Positions 36,700 to 45,866 of a stretch of 64,000 nucleotides of DNA are shown piece by piece. The notes under the pieces were generated by a model. The model was not told the DNA's origin. It saw nothing but the letters and a program-made list of their open reading frames with translations, and made no database searches. The stretch spans positions 806,001 to 870,000 of the forward strand of contig CP091725.1 in the NCBI GenBank assembly GCA_022009815.1. Reading direction: 5' to 3'. This DNA comes from Bacteroidales bacterium. Its GTDB lineage: Bacteria; Bacteroidota; Bacteroidia; Bacteroidales; Muribaculaceae. The position numbers and the translations under genes are program-made. Numbering within the stretch: the stretch's first letter is position 1; each line of letters begins with the position of its first letter.

Positions 36700-38051
36700 A
36701 TGTCGTCTATCAATCAATATATCGACCTGCTCAACGCCAACCGCGAAGCCATCGACAGCCATAGCGCCGGCGCGCTCAACGCCGCGCGGCAGTCTGCCCT
36801 CGAGGCTCTCGCCGGACAACGGATGCCGGTGAAGGGCGACGAGGACTATGAGGTGACCGACCTTGAGGAGGTGTTTGCCGCCGACTATGGTGTCAACATC
36901 AACCGCATCGAGATGGCTGCCAACCCCGCCGAAGCGTTCCATTGCGACGTGCCCAATCTAAGCACGTGCCTGTATTTTCTTATAAACGACTCGTTCAAGG
37001 CCGCCAAACTCGGCAAACGCGCTGCCCGACGGTGTCATCGTAAAATCGCTGCGCGACGCCGCCGCCGACAATGCCGACATCGTTGACCGCTACTACGGAA
37101 AGGCAGCACGGCTCTCCGACCGCCCCACTGCCCTCAACACGCTGCTGGCGCAGGACGGTGTGTTTGTCTACGTGCCGAAAGGCGTGGCGGTGGAAAAACC
37201 TTTGCAAATTGTCAACATCCTCACCAGCGGAGCTCCGCTGATGGCGTGCCGACGCCTGCTGATTGTGGTGGAGGAAAACGCGCAACTGCGCATGCTGGCC
37301 TGCGACCACACCCAGGCTCACGACGTTGACTTCCTCAACTCGCAGGTGGTGGAGATATTCGCCGGCAAGAACTCCGTGGTCGACTTCTACGACATTGAGG
37401 ACTCGTCCGACCGCACCCGCCGCGTCTCTACGCTGTACCTGCACCAGGAAGCCGGATCAAACCTTATGGTCGACGGCATCACGCTGAAAAACGGAATGAC
37501 GCGCAACGACTTTATCGTTGACCTTGCCGGCGACAACACCGAGCTGCATCTGCTGGGCATGGCAATGGCATCGGGACAGCGCCACGTTGACAACCACACG
37601 ATGGTGTGCCACACGGCAAAAGGCGGACACACCGACGAGCTGTTCAAATACGTGCTCGACGACAAGGCTGTCGGCTCGTTCTCCGGACTCATCAAGGTGG
37701 AGCCCGAAGCCGACAAGACCGAGGCTTATCAAAGCAACCGCAACGTGCTTGCGTCGACCGAGGCCCGCATGTTCTCAAAGCCGCAGCTGCTCATCGACTG
37801 CGACGATGTGAAGTGCAGCCACGGCTCGTCGATAGGTCAGATTGACCAAAACGCACTGTTCTATATGCGCTCGCGAGGCATCCCCGAACACGAGGCACGG
37901 CTGATGCTCATGCAGGCATTTATGAACGACGTGATCGACGGTGTGCGCCTCGAGTCGCTCAAAGACCGTCTGCGCCACCTCGTCGGAAGCCACATTCTCG
38001 GCAACTCGGCGTCATGCCACGACTGCGCCGGCAGCTGCCAAAACAAAGTAA
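36700..38051 (+). CDS. sufD: Fe-S cluster assembly protein SufD (one clear frameshift near 37016, a second likely near 38039)
   Basis: Partner of SufB in the scaffold. The first part is MSSINQYIDLLNANREAIDS to FKAAKLG. Removing one A from AAA at 37015-37017 restores ALPDGVIVKSLRDAAADNAD and joins the long second part (VYVPKGVAVEKPLQIVNILT, CSHGSSIGQIDQNALFYMRS, RGIPEHEARLMLMQAF, LESLKDRLRHLVGS). At the end, removing one C at 38038-38039 gives CHDCAGSCKTK and a stop at 38051, the normal short Cys-containing end. As written the frame runs on to 38131 and overlaps sufS. About 449 residues when corrected. Confidence 0.92.
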
Positions 38052-38061
38052 ACACAAAGAA

Positions 38062-39272
38062 ATGCTTGACATACAGAAAATACGTTCTGAATACCCTATC
38101 CTTAGCCGCGAAGTGTGCGGCAAACCGCTGATTTACCTCGATTCAGCAGCCACATCGCAGACTCCGCGATGCGTGGTGGAACGAATCGACGATATGTACT
38201 ACACGATGAAAGCCAACGTGCACCGCGGCGTGCACCAGCTGTCGCAAGAGGCGACGGAGCGTCAGGAACGCACCCGCGAGCGCGTGCGGCAGTTCTTCAA
38301 CGCCGCTTCGACGGAGGAAATCATCTTCACGCGCGGCACAACGGAGGCTATCAATCTTGTTGCATCGTCGTTTGGCGACAAGTTGTGCAACGGCGATGAG
38401 ATCATTGTCACCGTGATGGAACACCATTCAAACATTGTGCCTTGGCAACTGTTGCAGCAGCGCAAGCGCATACGTCTGCGCGTGGTGCCTGTCAACGAGA
38501 AGGGCGAACTGCGCCAGGACATCTACCGCGACATGTTTACGGAGAACACCCGCCTGGTGGCAATCTGCCACGTGTCAAACGTGCTGGGCACTGTCAACCC
38601 TGTAAAGGAGATGATTGCCGAAGCCCACAAGCACGGCGTGCCGGTGCTCGTCGACGGCGCCCAGAGCGCACCGCACATAAAGTCGACGTGCAGGATATCG
38701 ATGCGGATTTTTATGCGTGCTCAGCCCACAAGATGTATGGACCGACTGGCGTAGGTGTGCTTTACGGAAAGAAACGCCTGCTCGAGTCGATGACTCCATA
38801 TCAAGGCGGCGGCGAGATGATTGGCAACGTGTCGTTTGAGAAAACAACGTTTGCCGACCTTCCGTTCAAGTTTGAGGCAGGCACACCCGACTTCGTGGGC
38901 ATCGCGGCATTTGCCGAAGCGCTCGACTACATCGACCATCTCGGCATCGAAAACATTGAAACCTGGGAACGCCACTTGACGGAACGCGCCACTGAAGGAC
39001 TGATGCGCATCCCAGGAATGCGCATTTTCGGAACCGCCGACAACAAGTGCGGCGTGGTTTCTTTCCTCGTCGGCAACATCCACCATTACGACATGGGAAT
39101 GCTCCTCGACAAGCTCGGAGTGGCAGTGCGCACCGGACATCACTGCGCCCAGCCGCTGATGACGGCTCTCGGCGTGGAGGGCACCGTGCGCGCTTCGTTC
39201 GGTGTCTACAACACGGAAGAGGAGGTAGACCAGTTTGTAGCGGCGGTGGAACGGGTGGCAAAGATGTTCTGA
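38062..39272 (+). CDS. sufS: Cysteine desulfurase SufS (single-base frameshift near 38681)
   Basis: PLP enzyme that takes sulfur from cysteine for the SUF scaffold. It starts MLDIQKIRSEYPILSREVCG at 38062. The PLP-binding fold shows SAATSQTPRCVVERIDDMYY, MKANVHRGVHQLSQEATERQ, VLVDGAQSAPHIK, the Schiff-base Lys in CSAHKMYGPTGVGVLYG, and VAVRTGHHCAQPLM with the active-site Cys. The frame breaks after HIK. One added G at 38681-38682 gives HIKVDVQDIDADFYACSAHK, as expected for the family, and about 403 residues. Last gene of the operon. Confidence 0.95.
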
Positions 39273-39317
39273 CCCCAACCTGCAGACAGCATTTTAATTT
39301 GAAAGTTCATCATAAGT

Positions 39318-39328
39318 TCATCAAATCA
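39318..39328 (+). repeat. 11-bp direct repeat, left copy, flanking the AbiE module
   Basis: TCATCAAATCA occurs exactly here and at 41453-41463, on either side of the toxin-antitoxin genes. It could be a target duplication or recombination site. Confidence 0.35.
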
Positions 39329-39388
39329 CAATCGGTCATTAGAGATTTTTCGCCCAAAAAGAAAACGAAATTTTCTAATGACCGATTG
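39329..39388. repeat. 15-bp perfect inverted repeat between sufS and abiEii
   Basis: CAATCGGTCATTAGA at 39329-39343 is exactly complementary to TCTAATGACCGATTG at 39374-39388. Inner bases can also pair (TTTCG/CGAAA). There is no strong T run, so it may be a weak bidirectional terminator or the end of an inserted segment. Confidence 0.55.
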
Positions 39389-39392
39389 GGGT

Positions 39393-40370
39393 TTATTTTG
39401 TCAAATAAGGAATCAACTGCTCCATGCTATTTTCGATACTATCAATAGTCGGTATATCTTTGTAGGCAAGGTCAGGAAGTTCTTTTGCATAGACGTTGCT
39501 TAACGCTGACCATACACTATGTAGGTCACTGATGATTGGAGAATCCATGATGTCTTTGTTTTGCCATCCTTCGGACTTATCGAATCTCTGTTGATCTTGT
39601 ACAAACAAGTTGCTGAAGTCCGATTTGAAAGCGTAACTTTTCAGATAGTCTTGTGTCTCAGCATCATTCAAAAGGAAATGCAAATCATAGAAATGGCGTA
39701 TCTTGGCTGTCAATTCCGGCATGTAGTTGTCGGCTAAGGAACAACGAAGCAATGACACCAACTTTTCTGTTAATGTTCTGCGCTTATCGAGAACATTAAC
39801 ATCAAAAGGTTGCATATCGAAGTCTTCTATCAAGTTCTCATTGCCAGTCTTTTGCAGGAACTCGGTCAAGAAACTTTGCAGTTTACATTTCTGAAAAGGA
39901 TATGGATTGGCAAAGGAATTGATTTCAACAAGCAACTGTCCTGCCTTGATAGCACCTACTTGTAATGTATCAATAGCTCTTGGATAAGAATAGTATGCCT
40001 TGTGATAATGAGATCCCTTGCTCGTAAAACTAGGCAGATCCATTTCCCGCAGACCTTCAGTCATACTTTTGGCAGTTCTCTTGATCAGCATCTTCAATTG
40101 GTTGCCGCTGAGCGTCCATGCCTCAGAGATAGCAATATCTATGTCTTCTGAGAATCTACTACCGATACCATATGCTTTTGTAAGACTTGTTCCTCCTTTG
40201 AATATGGCACGATTATCCTTGTCGTTCGCAGACATCAATGACAGCGAGCGACAAATCCAATAGTCTTTCTCGATGAAAATGCTCTTGATGCCAAGTCCTC
40301 CATCCTCTACAGATTGTGATGCAGCTTGCAAGGCATCAGAGAACAACTCCCTGTCTTCATGTAATCCCAT
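39393..40370 (-). CDS. AbiEii/AbiGii-family nucleotidyltransferase toxin
   Basis: Toxin of a type IV toxin-antitoxin and phage-abortive system. The 325-residue protein has the DNA polymerase beta-like nucleotidyltransferase motif FKGGTSLTKAYGIGSRFSED followed by IDIAI, that is GGTSL...G-x-RFSEDID. Further family segments are FIEKDYWICRSLSL and KLVSLLRCSLAD, with KIRHFYDLHFLL towards the end. Known AbiEii-like toxins transfer nucleotides, for example to tRNA, and stop growth until blocked by the AbiEi protein. It starts inside the 3' end of the antitoxin frame, so they are co-translated. Base composition is lower in GC than the flanking suf and queA genes. Confidence 0.87.
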   Translation of the reverse strand: MGLHEDRELFSDALQAASQSVEDGGLGIKSIFIEKDYWICRSLSLMSANDKDNRAIFKGGTSLTKAYGIGSRFSEDIDIAISEAWTLSGNQLKMLIKRTAKSMTEGLREMDLPSFTSKGSHYHKAYYSYPRAIDTLQVGAIKAGQLLVEINSFANPYPFQKCKLQSFLTEFLQKTGNENLIEDFDMQPFDVNVLDKRRTLTEKLVSLLRCSLADNYMPELTAKIRHFYDLHFLLNDAETQDYLKSYAFKSDFSNLFVQDQQRFDKSEGWQNKDIMDSPIISDLHSVWSALSNVYAKELPDLAYKDIPTIDSIENSMEQLIPYLTK

Positions 40371-41084
40371 TTTATGTTCCAGTTTCTTTTGTTTGACAAT
40401 ACTTTGTCGGAGATTGGCAACTTGTAACTTGTCAATCCATTCAATGTTTTACTGATGGTTTCAGTTTCAAGTTCCATGTTCTCGTAGATGGCTCCAAGCA
40501 AAGCCCTCACATAAGGTGTATATGCCAAGGATAATTCTGCCAATTCTTGCTTCTGATTCTTTGAAAGAGCATTGATTGCTTTGCAAATATTCGTCACACA
40601 TTCATCTGGTAAAGTGGCAGGAATGTTCTTTATAAGGCGCAGAGCATCCAACAATCTAAGCAGTGGAATGTTGCTTGATGTTATGGCGTTCTCTTGTAGC
40701 AAGAAAGATATTTTGACGCCATTTCTTGTGATAGGTCTACGATATTTATTTGTGCCGACAAGGATAGATGAGCTTATCTGTGTTGTCAGCCCTATGGATG
40801 CAAATGCGGCTGTTCCGGTAATGTAACCTACAATTTTTCCATTTTGCTCCAGAAAGTCCTTTACAAGTTCAGAATCTGCAGGTTTTAGATTCCCAAAGAT
40901 GGTTTTCTTCGGAATATAGTATTTCCCCTTTGCTATCTTTTGTAGCTCGCCTTGGAGCACAAGACGGTTGAGAGCTTTGGCGAGTGCTGGCTGATACCGC
41001 ATCTCCACCCCAAAGTCTCTTGTTGTCAATACAACCCCAGCAGGGGTCGATGACAATTTCCTTTATCAGTCTTGCTACAACCAT
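40307..41084 (-). CDS. AbiEi-like antitoxin/regulator, DUF6088 type (single-base frameshift near 41057)
   Basis: The ATG at 41082-41084 opens MVVARLIKEI, after which one extra base (C at 41057 on the plus strand) breaks the frame. Removing it gives KEISSTPAGVVLTTRDFGVE and a single product of about 258 residues. An N-terminal winged helix (RYQPALAKALNRLVLQGELQ, KIAKGKYYIPKKTIFGNLKP) and a second domain (YITGTAAFASIGLTTQISSS, RPITRNGVKISFLL) match the AbiEi/DUF6088 antitoxin group. Such proteins repress their own promoter and neutralise the toxin. The toxin gene follows with a 64-base overlap as written. The overlap would shrink if a further indel exists near its end (after NWNIK). Confidence 0.82.
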
Positions 41085-41106
41085 GTTTTTCTCCTTTTTT
41101 CGAGTG

Positions 41107-41114
41107 CAAAGTTA
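41107..41114 (-). promoter_or_regulatory. Putative -7 element of the AbiE module
   Basis: The minus strand reads TAACTTTG, 22 bases before the antitoxin ATG. The AT-rich region around it is a likely self-repression site. Confidence 0.45.
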
Positions 41115-41119
41115 GTAAA

Positions 41120-41462
41120 AGTCTTGTTTTTTACGTAATAAACTTGACTTTTATATATTTCTTTAACCATTTTCATACTATAATCCATCCCATACCCCTT
41201 CATCCTCCCTTGTTTTTCCTTAGCAAACTTAGTTCAACCCACCAGACTGTCAAGTACCGCCTTGCTATTGTGAGGTTATTTCATCAGCAGCCTTCCACCA
41301 ATCAAAGATTGGGGTATTCCGAAGCTTGGCAACCATCAAAGCTAATGAAGAATTGGATAAGAAAAGTCTATCATGGAGTGTTATAAAGATTATATAATAT
41401 TGAAACAAGAAGACTATGAGAAAGAGTTCCCTATTATACAAAGGACGCAACCTCATCAAATC
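41120..41462. other. Gene-free stretch with coding-like fragments in shifting frames
   Basis: No complete gene is supported. On the plus strand, fragments with protein-like composition follow each other in different frames: VFRSLATIKANEELDKKSLS (about 41312-41371) and MECYKDYIILKQEDYEKEFP ending GLRRKS (41372-41485). This may be the decayed or error-broken end of an unknown small gene carried with the AbiE module. The right copy of the 11-bp repeat lies at 41453-41463. Confidence 0.35.
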
Positions 41463-41463
41463 A
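41453..41463 (+). repeat. 11-bp direct repeat, right copy, flanking the AbiE module
   Basis: TCATCAAATCA, identical to 39318-39328. Confidence 0.35.
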
Positions 41464-41465
41464 TA

Positions 41466-41505
41466 GGGCTGCGCCGTAAATCTTAATTACGACACAGCCC
41501 CTTTC
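41466..41505 (+). terminator. Hairpin terminator-like element downstream of queA
   Basis: GGGCTG-CGC-CGTAA pairs with TTACG-ACA-CAGCC over a short loop and is followed on the plus strand by CCTTTCTTTATTTTTA. It lies 20-60 bases past the end of convergent queA. The T-rich side suits plus-strand transcripts. Confidence 0.5.
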
Positions 41506-41525
41506 TTTATTTTTATCCTTCGCTC

Positions 41526-42740
41526 CTACTGCCGCAGCAACAGCGAGGCATCGCCATAGCTGAGAAAACGGAAACCGCGGTCAAGGGCGTAGTCGTAGAT
41601 CGACCGCCAGTTGCCGTCGACAAACGCCGACACGAGCAACAGCAACGTGGACTGCGGCTGGTGGAAATTTGTCACCATCCCGTCAATCACATGAAACTCA
41701 TATCCGGGAGCGATGATTATCTGTGTCGACCCTACAAGATGCGTCAGATTGTTTGCGTCCATATATCCGGCAATTGCCTTCAGGGAGTCTTTTGCCGACA
41801 GCCCACCTTTATAATTATACGGAGTCCACTGTTTCACGTGGAGCGGGTCTTCGTCGCCGTCGTGGATGGCAACGCCGATGTAATACAGGCTCTCGAGCGT
41901 GCGCACCGACGTTGTGCCCACAGCGATGATCTTGCCCGGAGCATTGAGCAAATCTTCCACCAGGCTGCGTGTCACGGAAATAAACTCCGTGTGCATCTCA
42001 TGCTCCCCAATCACATCCGACTTAACCGGCTGAAACGTTCCGGCACCCACATGCAACGTCAGCTCACGGCGGCGGATGCCACGGCGGTCAAGGTCGGCAA
42101 GCGTGCGCTCCGTGAAGTGCAGCCCGGCAGTCGGTGCTGCTACAGAACCCTCGATGTGGGAATAGACGGTCTGATAATCCTCCGTGTCGCTCGGCTCGGT
42201 GTTGCGGTTCAGATATGGAGGGATCGGAATCTCGCCCACCGCATCAAGGATAGAGGCGAATGTCACCGAGCCGTCGCTCCATGAGAAACGGATGCGGAAC
42301 GCGTTGCCGCTTTGTCCGTCGCGCTCGGCGTAGAGAGTCACAGGCTTGCCGTCAACCGTCAGTTCGAGAGCCAGCTTGCCCTCTTTCCAACGCTTTGAGT
42401 TACCCACAAAGCAAAGCCATTCGCAGCCGTCGGTAGAGGCAAACGACAGAGCATAGTCGGCAGGAGTCAACGGCTCCAAGCAGAAAATCTCAATCAGCGC
42501 GCCGCCGCCCGGCTTGCGGAAACGCAGCCGCGCGTTGATTACACGCGTATTGTTGTAGACCAATGTGCTGTCGGCAGGCAGCAATTCAGGGATTTCCCGG
42601 AACACGTGTTCCGAGCATTCACCACCCTTGTAGAGCAGCAACTTGCACTCGTCGCGCTGCGCCAGCGGATGCTTGGCTATGCGCTCGTCGGGCAGAGGAT
42701 AGTTGAAATCCTCGATGCGAATATCGTAAACTTTTGCCAT
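41526..42740 (-). CDS. queA: S-adenosylmethionine:tRNA ribosyltransferase-isomerase
   Basis: The enzyme adds the epoxycyclopentanediol ring in queuosine synthesis on tRNA, using SAM as ribosyl donor. From MAKVYDIRIEDFNYPLPDER it has 404 residues; an ATG nine bases earlier is possible. Family segments seen: IAKHPLAQRDECKLLLYKGG, DSTLVYNNTRVINARLRFRK, EGSVAAPTAGLHFTERTLAD, RELTLHVGAGTFQPVKSD and TNFHQPQSTLLLLVSAFVDG. All are intact. Its 5' side is directly abutted by an IS110 element (transposase stop 36 bases upstream), so its natural promoter has probably been displaced and read-through from the element may drive it. Confidence 0.96.
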   Translation of the reverse strand: MAKVYDIRIEDFNYPLPDERIAKHPLAQRDECKLLLYKGGECSEHVFREIPELLPADSTLVYNNTRVINARLRFRKPGGGALIEIFCLEPLTPADYALSFASTDGCEWLCFVGNSKRWKEGKLALELTVDGKPVTLYAERDGQSGNAFRIRFSWSDGSVTFASILDAVGEIPIPPYLNRNTEPSDTEDYQTVYSHIEGSVAAPTAGLHFTERTLADLDRRGIRRRELTLHVGAGTFQPVKSDVIGEHEMHTEFISVTRSLVEDLLNAPGKIIAVGTTSVRTLESLYYIGVAIHDGDEDPLHVKQWTPYNYKGGLSAKDSLKAIAGYMDANNLTHLVGSTQIIIAPGYEFHVIDGMVTNFHQPQSTLLLLVSAFVDGNWRSIYDYALDRGFRFLSYGDASLLLRQ

Positions 42741-42775
42741 ATCTTTCATTTTATATTTTTATGATTTGTGCAAGC

Positions 42776-43788
42776 CTAAACTGATAAAATAGGTTGATAA
42801 ACTCGATTATTTCTGATTACGGCGAACATTCTAGCCACGAGCTTGGCTCGCACTGCGTTTAATACGGTCATTTTGTTTTTTTCCTTCGGCGACTTTTCTT
42901 TCAAAATATGTTTTCAGATCGCCTGTCTTCTTATGGGCAATCGCCACGGCAGCCATGTGAAGGAGGCATTTTATGTATTTTACGGCCCGTTGAGACACTC
43001 TGTTTCGAGAGTGTTGGCTCGAGCCGGATGTGTATGCGAATGGAGCGACTCCGACGTAACAGTTGAACTGTCTGGGATTGTCGAAGCGTGTAAAGGCTTC
43101 AGTAGCTATAATCATGTTCATAGCGACAACCGGTCCGACGCCTTCCACAGACTTAAGCAATCTCATCTGTCGGGATAGCTCTTCCGAAGAATCGATGACA
43201 TCAGCCATCTCTTGGGCAATCTCTTTCAACATCTTTTTCAAGAGACTTGATCATCTCCTTCAGACGCTTAGCCTTGCGCTTGAAGATTTTTATCCTCCAT
43301 GAAGCCTTCCTGGTCGGACAGCTGCGCTTTGTATTTCGCCATATCCGTAAGGTAGAGCGAGCGCTCCGCCTCCAGCTGCTTGAGGCGCATAAGTTCCTCT
43401 GCAGGACGCTGGTAGGGCTTGGCTTTATCGAAGAAGCGCATGGCATACTCGGCAATGCGGCGGGCGTCCACTTTGTCATTTTTTTACCGCGTGTTACGCC
43501 GGAACAGTATTTTTATCTGCGAGGCGTTTTTCAAGCCACAGCTTGCTGCCTACCGACTTGCAGGCACATATCAGTGGATATGTGTACTGGCCGGTGTGCT
43601 CCGCGCAGATGATGAAACAGTCGTTGCTCATGCTCAGTTCTTCTTTTTATGCCGGCTATCACAGTGGCGATGGCCTGCGGGTGATTACTTACTTGTTCCT
43701 CTTTGAGGACCTTTGAATTTGACATTACACAGATGTCCAGTTTCTTTTTCGAGACATCTATGCCGATGAAATAAAAAAATTTTTGCAT
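42776..43788 (-). pseudogene. IS110-family transposase, broken by several single-base shifts
   Basis: Start MQKFFYFIGIDVSKKKLDIC at 43786-43788: the RuvC-like DEDD catalytic domain begins with this GIDVSKKKLD motif. After IKR the frame shifts and continues as CFIICAEHTGQYTYPLICAC, SVGSKLWLE, then KVDARRIAEYAMRFFDKAKP, a coiled region (QLEAERSLYLTDMAKYKAQL), and the C-terminal transposase_20 domain VEGVGPVVAMNMIIATEAFT, FNCYVGVAPFAYTSGSS. A last extra A near 42885 hides the true end (AVRAKLVARMFAVIRN) with a stop at 42776. At least four homopolymer shifts are seen, so the element may be intact in the real genome. IS110 enzymes act as RNA-guided recombinases without inverted terminal repeats. 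Confidence 0.88.
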
Positions 43789-44060
43789 AACTTTGTAGTT
43801 GACAAACAACGAGAGAAAGGAACTCGTCCCTAACCTAACTACCTTAACAACAGGTGTTATATTTTTATACAGGTCTCCGGACGGGAAAGGCGGAGAGTCC
43901 TAATATGAACACGGGTATTTCCCCTGGCGCAAAATGGTTCACTCTCTGTCTTCCTTTCTTTCAATATTTATTTTTTCACTGCAAATTTACCATTTCTATT
44001 TCAGTTTCGGTTTGCCGCTGCAAATCTAAGGTAGTGCAAAGTTACACAATTTGACCGCAA
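43789..44060 (-). ncRNA. Non-coding flank of IS110, candidate bridge RNA region
   Basis: About 270 bases between the transposase start and the nadK 3' end have no gene. On the minus strand a TAACTTTG promoter-like box lies at 44038-44045, and complementary segments occur downstream: CTCTCCGCC/GGAG-type and ACTCGTTCC-type around GGACGAGTTCCTTTCTCTCG. In characterised IS110 members a structured guide (bridge) RNA is made from the flank before the transposase. I infer the same here from position. The fold has not been computed. Confidence 0.35.
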
Positions 44061-44106
44061 CCAGCGCATTTACCACGCATTATTCCCTCATCTGATGGAA
44101 AAGAGC

Positions 44107-44976
44107 CTACCTCACATCGGCGCCCCACATCAGCTTGTTGCGCAGTGCGCCGGCGAAATTATGCCCGGCGCGAAGCACCACGTTGACACAGAAGTCGGCC
44201 TTGCGCAGACGTATGGTTGACCCTATGGGCAGCGACAGCGACTCGCCGTCGACCGATATGCGGAACGTGTGCGACCGCTCCGAACGGGTGGTCACGGCAA
44301 TCTCCACCGTGTCTGGCACCACAAGCGGACGCATCGTCAGCGAGTGCGCCGCTATCGGCGACAGCACGAAACTGCTGCATGCAGGATGCAGAATCGGGCC
44401 TCCGACACTCAGATTGTAGGCAGTGCTGCCGGTAGGAGTGGCAATGATGAGTCCGTCGCCAAGATACGTGTTCAGCATCGTGGTGTCGACGGAAGTGTCC
44501 ATGGCAAGCATCGACGCGGAGGCATTCTTCAGTATCGCCACCTCATTGAGAGCGTAGCGGTTGGCAAGCGCCACGCCGGCATTAGTGTCGACCTGCAGCA
44601 GCGAACGGCGCTCGATGCGGAAATTGCCGTCGGCAAGCCCGGCGACAAACGTCGACACATCAGCCACCGACACATCCGAGAGATATCCCAGATGCCCGGT
44701 GTTGACTCCGAAAATAGGTGTCTCACGGCTGCCCACCCATGCCGCCGCGCGCAGAAACGTGCCGTCGCCGCCGATGCTCACCACCACATCGGCCGACACC
44801 TCTCCGTCGCCCACCGCCTTGTCGGCAGCGACGTCGGGAATCAACCCTTTGACATACTCCAGGAAACCGCGTTCCACTTCAATGAACGCCCCGGAAGCAC
44901 GCAACGCCTCAAAAAGCGCGCGTATCTCCTCCACCTTGTGATCCTGGCATTGGTTGCCGTAGACTGCTATTTTCAT
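44107..44976 (-). CDS. nadK: NAD kinase
   Basis: The enzyme phosphorylates NAD to NADP. At 289 residues it has the start MKIAVYGNQCQDHKVEE, the glycine-rich motif VVSIGGDGTFLRAAAWVG (GGDGT), GVNTGHLGYLSDVSV, the NE/D motif ALNEVAILKNASASM, and TPTGSTAYNLSVGGPILHP. All ligands for ATP and NAD are intact. It is divergent from pdxJ with overlapping promoter regions. Confidence 0.97.
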   Translation of the reverse strand: MKIAVYGNQCQDHKVEEIRALFEALRASGAFIEVERGFLEYVKGLIPDVAADKAVGDGEVSADVVVSIGGDGTFLRAAAWVGSRETPIFGVNTGHLGYLSDVSVADVSTFVAGLADGNFRIERRSLLQVDTNAGVALANRYALNEVAILKNASASMLAMDTSVDTTMLNTYLGDGLIIATPTGSTAYNLSVGGPILHPACSSFVLSPIAAHSLTMRPLVVPDTVEIAVTTRSERSHTFRISVDGESLSLPIGSTIRLRKADFCVNVVLRAGHNFAGALRNKLMWGADVR

Positions 44977-45018
44977 ATTATTTATATCTTTTGTCTTTCT
45001 TATATTAGGAATTAATGC

Positions 45019-45026
45019 TAATTTTG
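45019..45026 (+). promoter_or_regulatory. Putative -7 element for pdxJ
   Basis: TAATTTTG about 127 bases before pdxJ, which would give a long leader. A TTTG at 44990-44993 is farther than usual. Confidence 0.35.
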
Positions 45027-45100
45027 CAGAAATTTTTATCTTTAGGCAGCAAACTGACCAATTCCATCACAGAATTGAAAAAGTAGAGCCAACCATAATA

Positions 45101-45130
45101 CAAAGGTAACGAAAGAAAACGGTATAACAA
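45101..45130 (-). promoter_or_regulatory. Bacteroidetes-type promoter for nadK
   Basis: On the minus strand TTG (45130-45128), a 19-base spacer and TACCTTTG (45108-45101). It transcribes across the pdxJ leader region, so the two promoters face each other. Confidence 0.55.
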
Positions 45131-45152
45131 CAAGAATAAAGCGGTAAAAAAA

Positions 45153-45866
45153 ATGACCAACCTGAGTGTCAACATCAACAAAGTGGCAACCATCCGCAAC
45201 GCACGCGGAGGCAATGTCCCAGACGTAGAGAAAGTGGCTCTCGACTGCGAACGCTTCGGAGCCGACGGCATCACCGTGCACCCGCGTCCCGATGAGCGCC
45301 ACATCCGCCGTGCCGACGTGCTGCAGTTGCGCCCCATTCTGCACAAGGAATTCAACATTGAAGGCTACCCCACCGAGCAGTTTATGGACTTGGTGCTGAG
45401 CGTGCGCCCGGCGCAGGTCACCCTTGTGCCCGACGCCCCCGACGCTCTGACATCGAGCACCGGATGGGACGTTGAGAAGCATTTCGACTTCCTCTCGCAG
45501 ATTGTTGAGCGGCTGAAAGAAAGAGGCATCCGCACAAGCATCTTCGTCAACCCCGACGACAATGCCATCCGCCTTGCGGCAAAAGCCGGCGCCGACCGCG
45601 TGGAGCTCTACACCGAGCCCTATGCCACAATGTATCCCGACGACGCGGAGGCAGCCATAGCGCCGTTTGTTCAGTCGGCCGTCACCGCCCACAAAGCCGG
45701 ACTCGGCGTCAACGCCGGCCACGACCTCAGCCTGGAGAATCTCAAGTTCTTCCATGAGCGCATGCCATACCTCGACGAGGTGTCGATAGGCCACGCCTTG
45801 ATTTCCGACGCGCTCTATCTCGGACTCGAGGAAACAATAAAACAATACAAAAATTGTTTGAAATAG
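45153..45866 (+). CDS. pdxJ: Pyridoxine 5'-phosphate synthase
   Basis: The TIM-barrel enzyme makes pyridoxine phosphate from 3-amino-2-oxopropyl phosphate and 1-deoxyxylulose phosphate. It has 237 residues. MTNLSVNINKVATIRNARGG, the phosphate/catalytic GADGITVHPRPDERHIRRAD, RGIRTSIFVNPDDNAIR and GLGVNAGHDLSLENL are all present. In Bacteroidetes pdxJ commonly stands between nadK and exbB, as here. Confidence 0.96.
   Translation: MTNLSVNINKVATIRNARGGNVPDVEKVALDCERFGADGITVHPRPDERHIRRADVLQLRPILHKEFNIEGYPTEQFMDLVLSVRPAQVTLVPDAPDALTSSTGWDVEKHFDFLSQIVERLKERGIRTSIFVNPDDNAIRLAAKAGADRVELYTEPYATMYPDDAEAAIAPFVQSAVTAHKAGLGVNAGHDLSLENLKFFHERMPYLDEVSIGHALISDALYLGLEETIKQYKNCLK

Larger units (their letters stand above)
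42760..44060 (-). mobile_element. IS110-family insertion sequence (ends approximate)
   Basis: Comprises the transposase on the minus strand plus its upstream non-coding flank. IS110 elements lack inverted terminal repeats, so exact ends cannot be set from one copy. The right side on the plus strand meets the nadK tail and the left side meets the queA start. Confidence 0.6.

Noticed and set aside
38014..38131. Natural long overlap of sufD and sufS
   Set aside because: The extra sufD residues after CQNK do not look like the family. One removed C gives a short normal end at 38051.
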